In this document: piece after piece, positions 46,410 through 54,189 of the stretch
Position numbering within the stretch: the stretch's first letter is position 1
Layout: each line of letters starts with the position of its first letter
NCBI GenBank assembly: GCA_015999765.1
Contig: JAECQR010000002.1
Span: 533,716-597,715, forward strand
Origin: Flavobacteriia bacterium
GTDB lineage: Bacteria; Bacteroidota; Bacteroidia; Flavobacteriales; Weeksellaceae
Direction of reading: 5' to 3'
Length of the DNA: 64,000 nucleotides
Notes under the pieces: generated by a model
The model's input: only the letters and a program-made list of their open reading frames with translations
Told to the model about the DNA's origin: nothing
Databases searched by the model: none
Position numbers and translations under genes: made by a program

Positions 46410-47562
46410 AACATTTGATATATTGTCTCTCTTTTCGGGCGGGGGATTTTTAGATATCGGATTCATCAATAATGGATTCCAAGTTGTAGAGGCTGTAGAG
46501 ATTCAGCCATATTTTATCAAAGCATATAATGGAGGGCTTAAAAGTTACTTTAAGGATTCTGACAACTACTATGTAAGACAGAGCTTAGTAAGTCACACTG
46601 AGATAGTTCAACAAACTGATGCATCCTGCCCGAAAGAACAAGAAAGGCTTCAAAAAAGCTACACTGATTTATCGGGCATCATCGGAGGTCCGCCATGCCA
46701 GGACTATTCCGTGGGTGGAAAGAATGGAGGAATAGAGGGAGAAAGGGGACGTTTGATATACAGCTATTTTACAATTATAAAAAATAATAAGCCAGATTTT
46801 TTGTTTTTCGAAAATGTTAAAGGCCTTTACAACACTAAAAAACATAGGATTTCATTTGACGCTTTTGTCAAAGACATCGAAAGTGAAGGCTATTATGTAT
46901 GGCATGATCTGCTAAATGTGTTGGAATATGGATATCCGCAAGACCGTCCAAGGATTGCTTTAGTAGCGTTTAAAAAAACGATATGTCACGTACTTCAGGC
47001 AGGAGGGTATACACTGGAATTTGATAACAATATTTTAAAATTTGAACATTCTGATGACTTGTTATTTAGATGGCCCGAGCCGCTTTTTAAAAACCCAAAG
47101 AATCTAAATTGGCCCGCAAAATGGAAGTTTGGTAATGATGTTACTGAATTCAACGCCACTCATGTACCTCAGCTATGTGCAGAATCTGTATTAGGAGATC
47201 TAACAGACCAAGACCCAAACCAGTGCGAATTCTTTGTCCCCAAATCTGCACGTTTTACTCAGGTTGAAGAAGGTGACACAAACAGAAAATCTTTTAAACG
47301 TCTTCATAGATTCAGATATAGCCCTACGGTGGCCTATGGAAACAATGAAGTTCATCTGCATCCGACAAAAGCTAGGCGTCTCAGTGTTCGGGAGGGCTTA
47401 AGATTACAGACAGTACCTGATGAATATGTTTTACCGACAAATATTCCCTTAACTCACAAATTTAAGTTAATCAGCAATGGTGTTCCTACTGCCAAAGCGG
47501 AACTAATTGCTAAAGAGATTCGACGTACACTTATAAATTATCACAGCTGTATGGAAAAGTAA
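46390..47562 (+). CDS. DNA (cytosine-5) methyltransferase of the ATPase-receiver module
   Basis: The 390-residue protein has motif I ILSLFSGGGFLDIG, catalytic motif IV GGPPCQDYSVGG with Cys103, motif VI FFENVKGL (E141), motif VIII QDRPR (184-188) and motif X SNGVPTAKAELIA. A Glu/Lys-rich insert separates motifs I and IV. No ATG precedes motif I, so it starts at TTG (46390, or 46399), inside the end of the receiver gene. It differs from the Dcm-like enzyme and is in a much more AT-rich setting, so it was probably acquired separately. No dedicated endonuclease gene is beside it. Confidence 0.93.
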   Translation: MSKLNNKTFDILSLFSGGGFLDIGFINNGFQVVEAVEIQPYFIKAYNGGLKSYFKDSDNYYVRQSLVSHTEIVQQTDASCPKEQERLQKSYTDLSGIIGGPPCQDYSVGGKNGGIEGERGRLIYSYFTIIKNNKPDFLFFENVKGLYNTKKHRISFDAFVKDIESEGYYVWHDLLNVLEYGYPQDRPRIALVAFKKTICHVLQAGGYTLEFDNNILKFEHSDDLLFRWPEPLFKNPKNLNWPAKWKFGNDVTEFNATHVPQLCAESVLGDLTDQDPNQCEFFVPKSARFTQVEEGDTNRKSFKRLHRFRYSPTVAYGNNEVHLHPTKARRLSVREGLRLQTVPDEYVLPTNIPLTHKFKLISNGVPTAKAELIAKEIRRTLINYHSCMEK

Positions 47563-47643
47563 TATACCCGGCGGGCCAGCAAAAAAAGGTCTCCAACATA
47601 GTGTGAGATGTAAAAATTTTAAACAGTAACATTTAAAAATATC

Positions 47644-47735
47644 AATGCGAGAATCTGCCCAGAACAGATTAAGATTTTTATATTGTACACATGGATGGAC
47701 CATATGGATATGATACTAATTTAAATTCTCGCATT
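47644..47735. other. Structured intergenic element 1 after the methyltransferase
   Basis: AATGCGAGAAT (47644-47654) and ATTCTCGCATT (47725-47735) are a perfect 11-bp inverted repeat. Inside, AATCTG and CAGATT form a second hairpin. Candidate folded RNA or small mobile-element remnant. The gap from 47563 to 48113 has no credible gene. Confidence 0.5.
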
Positions 47736-47905
47736 ATTGGTCTTAGCTTGAAAACTATATGTAATTACAATAAATAACAAATAGCAGCTAACAAAAAGTC
47801 ATCGGTCAGTAGACAATGGAGATAGAACTGCGCCACAATTATCGTGAATACCGATTAAAATATCGAGAAAAGCAATTTTTAAAAAAGCCTAGTCATGAAA
47901 CAGTT

Positions 47906-48015
47906 CTGTGGGGCCTGTAAAGCTCATATTGTCTAGGCCGCTGTTAGCGTTAAGAGACAATGCAAAGTGTTGCAGATTTCCCGCAGCTTCCGTTATTATA
48001 GGAAAGGCCCCACAG
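47906..48015. other. Structured intergenic element 2
   Basis: CTGTGGGGCC (47906-47915) and GGCCCCACAG (48006-48015) pair perfectly, enclosing ATTGTCT / AGACAAT (47928-47934, 47955-47961) and an inner CGCT-GTT-AGCG hairpin. The GC-rich arms stand out in AT-rich DNA. A 60-codon reading exists on the minus strand but matches nothing I know. Confidence 0.5.
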
Positions 48016-48113
48016 TCGGCAAATAGATCGATGTATAGGTTGTTGGCGTGCATTGTCATAAAGATAACCAATATACAAAATTATTATAATGTAAAAATAT
48101 TTTAACTTATATC

Positions 48114-48977
48114 CTATTTTCTGTATTGATTGTAATCTGAATCTTCAAAAACACGGCCTTCATATTTTGAAATTAGATTGTCGATTTCGTGTATTTTACG
48201 TTGATATTCAGTAATATTATCTGATTCTTTTTCAAGCTTTAAAAATGCCATTGTTTGCACAGAAAGTAGAGTATTATAGCTTAACACATCACTTAAGATT
48301 CTTAAATAGTGTCCCTGCTCAGCCTTTAAATTTTCTTCTGCTTCTCTGTTTCTTCTTTCATTAATAATTCCTATTCCAGTTTCATCACCATGGATGATGT
48401 GGCTCCCCATTCTATAGTTGAAAGTAAGTAGCATTATATAATCTCTCATGATGTTATTTTTATTAGCGGACAGCTCTAAAACCATTTGACTAAATGACCA
48501 TTTTTGTTCTAATTTACTCCTCTCTTTTTTTGGCCATTTTAACTTTAATCTTTTCTCCTCTTCTTCGGAAAGAACTAATGGTAAAAATGCAATCTTCGAA
48601 AAATCATTATCGTCCAAGAGTTCTAAATTTAATTTTGCTTGGGAAGACATTTTAAGAGATTGAATCTCTGCTAGGGATTTCCAGTATTCGTCTATTTTGA
48701 TGTCGACATCAGGTTGTTCACCATCTAGCATATAAAGGTATTTAACAAAAGTCTCCTGAGTAGATCTTAAAATAATTTCGCAATCCCATAAAAGGCCATT
48801 AATACACAAAGTAATAACAGTCTCAAACCGCTCCATTATAAATTCCGCTAATGGAAAAACCATTTTTAGGCGATCAAAATTTTCCTTTACGATAAACAAG
48901 AAATGGTAATTTATAGCATTTATAATTTCTAAATACGTCTCCGTTATCACTTCCTTATCTTGAATCCAGTCATCCAT
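48114..48977 (-). CDS. DUF5677-like helical protein of the defence island
   Basis: The 287-residue all-helical, charged protein starts MDDWIQDKEVITETYLEIIN. The segment CINGLLWDCEIILRSTQETF then VKYLYML resembles the core of DUF5677-type proteins, often seen near defence genes; their function is unknown to me. FNYRMGSHIIHGDETGIGI is a conserved-looking His-rich stretch. It points opposite to the methyltransferase trio. A TAATTTTG element lies near 49052-49059 on its strand, about 75 nt upstream of the start. Confidence 0.6.
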   Translation of the reverse strand: MDDWIQDKEVITETYLEIINAINYHFLFIVKENFDRLKMVFPLAEFIMERFETVITLCINGLLWDCEIILRSTQETFVKYLYMLDGEQPDVDIKIDEYWKSLAEIQSLKMSSQAKLNLELLDDNDFSKIAFLPLVLSEEEEKRLKLKWPKKERSKLEQKWSFSQMVLELSANKNNIMRDYIMLLTFNYRMGSHIIHGDETGIGIINERRNREAEENLKAEQGHYLRILSDVLSYNTLLSVQTMAFLKLEKESDNITEYQRKIHEIDNLISKYEGRVFEDSDYNQYRK

Positions 48978-49373
48978 TTATTTTACATTCTAATGCGTGA
49001 TTTAAAACCAATTATGATAATTTTCGAGAAGTAGGTGCAGACTATTACATTCAAAATTAATATTAATCCTGTCGCAGTTTTTTTTAAGCTCTAGTGGCAA
49101 GTCGCAACTAATCTTTATTCTGTTAAAGTAAAAATTCAAATAAAATTTCAAAATTTTTCTAAAGTTAAAAACTGTAAATTCTCACTGGTTTTTCACTCTA
49201 GAAATATACTGAGTCTTTACATTCAATAAATGGAATTGAAGTCGAATTTTGCTTGTGGCCTAGCCTAAATGCATCAATAGTTTTCATATCATAATTTCTA
49301 GCAAAAGGTAAAAGAAAGCTTACAGTTAAAATTACGGTTTCCCGTAAAAGCAAAAAATACCAGCTCTCATTGT
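48978..49373. other. AT-rich spacer without genes
   Basis: About 400 bp between two leftward genes. Apart from the -7-like TAATTTTG (minus strand, 49052-49059) I see no ORF, hairpin or repeat worth naming. Confidence 0.5.
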
Positions 49374-49883
49374 TTATTCCGCCCTCATATACACATTCTT
49401 CCTCCCATCCTTTTCACCCACTTTAACAATATTATCGCTTACAAGATTTCTCATCACCCCGGCAATATTCGATGAACTTACTTGTGTAGCATTTATCATT
49501 TTTAATCTAGCAAGCTCGTCTCTTATATCTGCGACTGTTTTACCATTTTTTAAGAAATTACCCTCAATAATATATTGCTTTATTTTAGCAGTTAGTTTAG
49601 TTGCCTCTAGCATTTTGGAAGATAACTTAGTGATGGGTCCTAGTTTGATGTTGAAATCATTGAATGTGGCAAAAGGATATTCCACCGAAACTGAATAATT
49701 AATATAAGAATCAATAGTCTTTGCATCGCCGCTTTCTACTTTCGTCACTGTGCTTTTCGATAACCCAGTCATATAGATAATATCGGGAATGGAGTAACCT
49801 TTCTTAATTCTTATTTTTCGTAATGTTTCACCAAGTTTCTTTCTGTATAAAGTTGCTGTAGTATTATTAAAATCAATATCCAT
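49374..49883 (-). CDS. XRE family helix-turn-helix regulator with winged C terminus
   Basis: The 169-residue protein has an XRE HTH in about 13-60 (LGETLRKIRIKKGYSIPDII, GLSKSTVTKVESGDA). The C-terminal half (about 95-168) looks like a second winged helix: DIRDELARLKMIN, then SSNIAGVMRNLVSDNIVKV and GRKNVYMRAE. It is divergent from a promoter that drives the tandem RNA candidates at 49961, and could control them and itself. It may also be the controller of the defence genes. Confidence 0.82.
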   Translation of the reverse strand: MDIDFNNTTATLYRKKLGETLRKIRIKKGYSIPDIIYMTGLSKSTVTKVESGDAKTIDSYINYSVSVEYPFATFNDFNIKLGPITKLSSKMLEATKLTAKIKQYIIEGNFLKNGKTVADIRDELARLKMINATQVSSSNIAGVMRNLVSDNIVKVGEKDGRKNVYMRAE

Positions 49884-49925
49884 TATAATTATATTAATGT
49901 TAAAAGGATTTATTTTTGAAACTTA

Positions 49926-49957
49926 TTTGCATGTAATAAATATTTGTTTTATATTTG
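49926..49957 (+). promoter_or_regulatory. Promoter for structured RNA candidate 1
   Basis: TTTG at 49926-49929 and TATATTTG at 49950-49957 are 20 nt apart, close to the Bacteroidota consensus. The predicted start (about 49961-49965) coincides with the first base of the paired region. Confidence 0.6.
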
Positions 49958-49960
49958 TGA

Positions 49961-50064
49961 AGCGATATGATAATTAAGGTGTTATACACCATGATTAACG
50001 ATGTTTTCTCGAACTAGAACGACCAATTTCACCATCGAGAACACCGTGAAATCGCTCCATGCTT
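49961..50064 (+). ncRNA. Candidate structured small RNA 1
   Basis: The outer pair AGCGAT (49961-49966) / ATCGCT (50051-50056) encloses hairpin GGTGT-TAT-ACACC (49978-49990) and a long stem GTTTTCTCGA (50003-50012) / TCGAGAACAC (50035-50044, one mismatch). The loop carries CGACCAA, the exact complement of TTGGTCG in candidate 2. The 3' end GAAATCGCTCC then TGCTT is nearly repeated in candidate 2. No known RNA family is recognised. Confidence 0.5.
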
Positions 50065-50089
50065 AAAAAGTTTCTTACTTTTGTATTTG

Positions 50090-50191
50090 CATGGGGGCGG
50101 TTTTCACGTAAGCTTTAGATGGTAACTCCTTTCGGGGAGTAGGGTTTGGTCGCCCTTAGTTCTAAAGTGTGAAACCGCTCCTTGCTTTTTT
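50090..50191 (+). ncRNA. Candidate structured small RNA 2
   Basis: Behind a -7-like TACTTTTG (50076-50083), GCGGTTTTCAC (50097-50107) pairs with GTGAAACCGC (50169-50178, one bulge), CTTTAGA (50113-50119) with TCTAAAG (50161-50167), and an inner ACTCC / GGAGT hairpin lies at 50125-50140. It ends in a T tract at 50186-50191 like a terminator. It shares its 3' end and overall form with candidate 1. Confidence 0.5.
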
Positions 50192-50830
50192 CAGGGATCT
50201 TCCGCTTACCCGAAACCATCGTTCCATAACCCCAAAACACATTTTATGAGAACGACATTTACCTACTTTCCTCCTTAAAATCAGAAGAACCTGAAGGTTC
50301 TAACCACCAGTCTCCCGATACCATTGGGATATAAAGAACGCCAACGCTCCTCATTACCGTGAGAGGGTAAGGTTTTGTGCAGCCCAATGCCACACAGAAT
50401 CTCTTAAATATTATCGCCCTAATCACACAAAAGCCCTTTGCAAGAGCCTGAGTGCAGGAGTAATAACATTTTAAAACTGGTACGTTAAAAATAGGTTGTT
50501 TATTCCGATTATACAAATGAAGAGGAAAGGTGGGTGAAGTGGGAGAGTGTTGGTTTATTAAGGTTGAGGTTGAGGATGAGGTTAAGCTTTCTTTTGCTGC
50601 GCAAAAGAGATTCCTCGCAGGCTCGGAATGACAGAGGAGATTCCTCGCTTTGCTCGGAATAACAGTCAAGCTGTTAAGAATGACATGAACAATGGCTAAG
50701 CGCCATTGCGGCCCCGGGGCTTATAAGGATTTACGTTTTTCTTCACCTATAGTATAACAGTTATGAATTATTCATTCACTTTTAGTGATACCTCTTAAGA
50801 GCTCCTCACATTCATATCAATGCTCTTTTA
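50192..50830. other. Gene-free repeat-rich spacer
   Basis: It contains an AGAACCT-GA-AGGTTCT hairpin near 50287 and two copies of GAGATTCCTCGC..GCTCGGAAT near 50610 and 50640, a common intergenic repeat style. A 136-codon leftward reading crosses it but is made of repeat sequence and is not a gene. Confidence 0.55.
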
Positions 50831-51150
50831 AAGGATTTGTTCTTAGCGGGAGAGCGTCCCTCTCTTCATAGGTTTCTACACCGCTTTCCCCTAAGGCAAT
50901 CCGAGAGGTTTTAAGTTCTTTTGCCTTGATGCAAAAGAACGAAAAAATCAAGACCTGGATCTTTTTGCTGGAAAAATCCAATTTCTTCAAAGAAAATTTC
51001 CAAACTCGGGCGGAAACTCAACGGGTTTGTAAAATAAAATTTCTAGCCGCCACTCGAACAAAGGAAATTTTTATGTAGTAATGATTGACAAGGCGGGTTG
51101 GGAAGAAATCGAATTTTTTCTTAACGCAAAAATCTCCTAAGTCAAAAGTC
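50831..51150. repeat. Long flavobacterial repeat, copy 1
   Basis: The unit begins AAGGATTTGTTCTTAGCGGG, contains CGCTTTCCCCTAAGGCAATC, the hairpin TTCTTTTGC / GCAAAAGAA, GGATCTTTTTGCTGGAAAAA, and ends CGCAAAAATCTCCTAAGTC. CTTAGCGGGAGAGCG and CGCTTTCCCCTAAG are near-complementary, so its left end also folds. Confidence 0.85.
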
Positions 51151-51221
51151 TTTAAGAATTGAGAGATCAACGGAAATTAAAATCATGGAAATTATACCAT
51201 ACGACAACTCTTCATGAAAAA

Positions 51222-51600
51222 ACAAAGGATCTGTCTTTAGCGGGGAGCGTCACTCTTCATAGGGTTATGCACCTTACGGTGGCTGAGCCTGTCGAAGCCT
51301 CCCCTAAGGCAATCCGAGGGTTTTAAGTTCTTTTGTCTTGATACAAAAAGTAAACAAAAAAATCAAGACTGGATCTTTTTGCTGAAAAAATCCAATTTCT
51401 TCAAAGAAAATTTGACTCTCTGCGTTCGTCGAACCACTGCGTTAGGTTTCCAGAACTCGGGCGGAAAGATAATGGGTTCTTTTGTATTTAATTCATTGCC
51501 GCCACTCAAACAATAGGGATTTTTATTCGTGATCAGTTGAAGATTAGTTCAGGAAATAATTTCAATTTTTTTTTACGCAAAAATCTCCTAGGTCGTGGTT
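51222..51600. repeat. Long flavobacterial repeat, copy 2
   Basis: Same order of blocks as copy 1, with a longer left loop and an insertion CTGCGTTCGTCGAACCACTG. Its left neighbour ATCATGGAAATTATACC, then ACAACTCTTCAT recurs before the short repeat at 52668. Confidence 0.85.
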
Positions 51601-51683
51601 TTAGAACAATTGAAAGTAGATAATTTAATGAAACTACAATTATGAATACTAGAAATCAAGGATATAAAAATTCTTCATAACAG

Positions 51684-51762
51684 ATAAAGGATTAGTCTTT
51701 AGCGGGAAAGTGTTTGTTTTTTTTCATCATTTGTGTTTGCTTTCCCCTAAGACAATCCGGAT
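51684..51762. repeat. Long flavobacterial repeat, copy 3 (left end only)
   Basis: Only the TTTAGCGGGAAAG to CTTTCCCCTAAGACAATCC hairpin part is present. The rest is replaced by unrelated sequence. Confidence 0.75.
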
Positions 51763-51940
51763 CTGATTGAAGAATTTGAAAATAAGATCATCTGAAAGTG
51801 GGTAAGGCTGAATGTCGGAAATCGAAATGTGTAGCACCCAGACCCCAACACTGTACACCGTACATATGTCTTGTTCTGAAATTGTCTTGTCCTGAAATAG
51901 CGATACACAAAAAGCAGCTCCACAGATCCTCCATGCTTAC

Positions 51941-51990
51941 TTCATGGATACTTCATGGATACTTCATGGATAGTTCATGGATAGTTCATG
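51941..51990. repeat. 11-bp tandem repeat, 4.5 units
   Basis: TTCATGGATAC twice, TTCATGGATAG twice, then TTCATG, head to tail. This could vary in copy number by slippage. Confidence 0.9.
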
Positions 51991-52060
51991 AAAACAGAAC
52001 TGAAATTTTAAACCCAAAAACCAAAAATTCAAATCCGGAATCGAAAGTAAAAAGAGCCAG

Positions 52061-52106
52061 GTAAAATGTAAAATGTAAAAAGTAAAAAGTAAAAAGTAAA
52101 AAGTAA
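52061..52106. repeat. 7-bp GTAAAAA/T microsatellite
   Basis: GTAAAAT twice is followed by GTAAAAA several times, about six units. Confidence 0.85.
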
Positions 52107-52151
52107 GGGAGGGATCTCAGACAACAGACCTCTGGGATTTTGAATTTAAAA

Positions 52152-52190
52152 ATCCAGCATCCAACATCTGACACCCCTCATCCAGCAACA
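52152..52190. repeat. 39-bp direct repeat, first copy
   Basis: ATCCAGCATCCAACATCTGA then CACCCCTCATCCAGCAACA is identical to 52721-52759 and lies immediately left of a long repeat unit. Confidence 0.9.
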
Positions 52191-52576
52191 GCAAAGGATC
52201 TGTCTTCAGCGGGAAAGCGCGCCCTCTTCATAGGTTTCTACACCGCTTTCCCCTAAGGCAATTCGAGAGGTTTTAAGTTCTTTTGCTTCATTCTGATCTA
52301 TTACTTTTAATGGAATCAGCGAATCACTTTCAGTGATTTGTCCTTGATGCAAAATGAACCAAAAAATCAAGACTGGATCCTTTTAGCTAAAAAAGTTTCC
52401 ATTACGCTAAAAGATTTAAAACTGACTCCCTATGGTCGTCGAACCATTTCATTAGGTTTCGCGCAGATACAGGATGAGTTTGTTTAATGAAAAGATTGCC
52501 GCGCTCAAACAGAAAATCTTTTTTAACGCTTCATTCCAACTTTTTATTAACGCAAAAGGCTCCTAGGTCAAAGTTA
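52191..52576. repeat. Long flavobacterial repeat, copy 4
   Basis: Full-length unit with the same block order (TCTTCAGCGGGAAAGCG, CCCCTAAGGCAATTCGAGAG, TCCTTGATGCAAAA, GGCTCCTAGGTCAAAG). A further left-end scrap (AGGTGTTCTTAGCAGG) lies at about 52676-52691. Confidence 0.85.
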
Positions 52577-52720
52577 TTATAAATTAAAAATTGAGAATAG
52601 AAAGAACTTCATATAATTTAACATCATGGAAATTGAAAACCGATCATACAACAACTCTTCATAATAAAGAAAGGAGGTGTTCTTAGCAGGTGATGTGATA
52701 TACAGGATCAAACTTCCATC

Positions 52721-52759
52721 ATCCAGCATCCAACATCTGACACCCCTCATCCAGCAACA
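52721..52759. repeat. 39-bp direct repeat, second copy
   Basis: Identical to 52152-52190. To its right a CCTTTCC / GGAAAG hairpin with A-run on the left looks like a minus-strand terminator. Confidence 0.9.
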
Positions 52760-52840
52760 AAAAAGCCCTTTCCCTAAAGTTGCAGCCGCAGGAAAGAGCG
52801 TGGAATTAATTAATGTATAACTAAAAACCAAAACAAAACT

Positions 52841-54139
52841 ATGAAAAAAATGTTTTGCAGGGAAATCCTTTCCCTGGCATTTACGGCAATGCTGGTTCTG
52901 CAGGCTCCTGCACAGCAAAAAGCCCTGAAAATCGGCGATGTTATTCCCGAAGAGATTTGGACGACGCCATTGCCGATGGTCAACAGTCCCAATAAAACAA
53001 CCACTCTGGCTAAAGACCGTGACAAACTGATCCTAGTGGATTTCTGGGCGACCTGGTGCAGTGCGTGCCTGAAAGGATTTCCGAAAATGGAAGAGCTTCA
53101 GCGGCAATTCGGTGACCGCCTGAAGATCATCCCCGTCACCAGTCAGGACCGGGAAACGCTGGAAAAATTCTTTACTTCAAAAAACGGACAGCGGTTCGCT
53201 TCGCTACAGTCGGTTGTTGGTGATCAGCATTTGAAAAAACTCTTTCCGCATGTGGGCGTGCCCTTTATCGTCTGGATTAAAGACGGGAAACTCCTGAACA
53301 CCACGGATTCTGAACAGGTGCTCTCCGGAAATATCACCAAAGTATTGGAAGGGCAAGGCAGTACTTTACAGACCGTTATCCAGATGGAAAGAACGAGACC
53401 GCTGATGCTGGATGATAGTTTCGACCGGCAGAGAAATGTGTCTTTAATTAATTATTCCATTTTTATCAAAGGCCATATACCCGATATCGGTTCCGGCGGT
53501 AAGCTCAGATACACTCCAGACAAAAGGGTGAAAGGGCGGCAGTTTACCAATCTGCCGTTGATGGACCTGTACTATGCGGTAGGATCCAATCTCTTTAAGT
53601 CAATGAAAGTCCGGGAAAACTTCAGTAAGAAGAGAATGATTGTAGAAGTGAAAAACAGAGCGGATCTGGATGGCGTTCTGCTTGCGGACGGAACCTTTGA
53701 TACCCGGTATATCTACAGCTATGAACTAAATGTTCCGGAAGACAGAGCAGACTCCCTATACCGCGACATGCTAAACGACCTTAACCGTTACAGCCCATTT
53801 AACGTAACCGTTGAAAGGAGACCTGTAAAATGCCTTGTCCTTAAAAGAACTTCGGGAAGGGATAAGCTTGCGACCAATGGAGGGGAGGCATTATCAACTT
53901 TTCCCCGCACCCCTTCAGTCGTCAGAAATCTGCCTCTCGGGGTGATGGTGAACATGCTGAACGGCAACAGCGGTATTGATCTGCCTGTGATTGATGAAAC
54001 AGGATATACGGGAAATGTCGACCTGAAGATCTCCGGAGTCAGAAACCCTGATCAGTTGAGAAAAGAACTTGCGGATTATGATCTGGAACTGATAGAGTCT
54101 GTCAAAGAACTGGACATGATGATCATTAGAGACCGCTGA
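52841..54139 (+). CDS. TlpA-type thioredoxin-fold protein with C-terminal DUF3738-like region
   Basis: The 432-residue protein has a signal peptide (cleavage near APAQ), then a periplasmic thioredoxin/redoxin domain with FWATWCSACLKGFP (Cys73 and Cys76 as CxxC) and a cis-Pro region GVPFIVWI. The C-terminal 230 residues resemble the TIGR03435/DUF3738 layout (LPVIDETGYTGNVDLKISGV; FNVTVERRPVKCLVL). It probably reduces disulfides in the periplasm. It is first of a TlpA-SusC-SusD operon; such fusions beside SusCD pairs are frequent in Chryseobacterium. Confidence 0.88.
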   Translation: MKKMFCREILSLAFTAMLVLQAPAQQKALKIGDVIPEEIWTTPLPMVNSPNKTTTLAKDRDKLILVDFWATWCSACLKGFPKMEELQRQFGDRLKIIPVTSQDRETLEKFFTSKNGQRFASLQSVVGDQHLKKLFPHVGVPFIVWIKDGKLLNTTDSEQVLSGNITKVLEGQGSTLQTVIQMERTRPLMLDDSFDRQRNVSLINYSIFIKGHIPDIGSGGKLRYTPDKRVKGRQFTNLPLMDLYYAVGSNLFKSMKVRENFSKKRMIVEVKNRADLDGVLLADGTFDTRYIYSYELNVPEDRADSLYRDMLNDLNRYSPFNVTVERRPVKCLVLKRTSGRDKLATNGGEALSTFPRTPSVVRNLPLGVMVNMLNGNSGIDLPVIDETGYTGNVDLKISGVRNPDQLRKELADYDLELIESVKELDMMIIRDR

Positions 54140-54189
54140 ACCTCCCTAATAATACAACAGGTGCCCAGTGCATCTTAAAAACAATAAAA

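Noticed and set aside
47889..48071. 60-codon leftward frame in the structured gap
   Set aside because: The interval is better explained by nested inverted repeats; the peptide matches nothing known.
49961..50191. CRISPR or retron reading of the tandem RNA candidates
   Set aside because: Only two units, no spacer pattern, and no cas or reverse transcriptase gene in the window.
50259..50669. 136-codon leftward open frame in the repeat region
   Set aside because: It translates intergenic repeat sequence (SEPARNLFCAAKES style) with no domain and no neighbours; not a gene.
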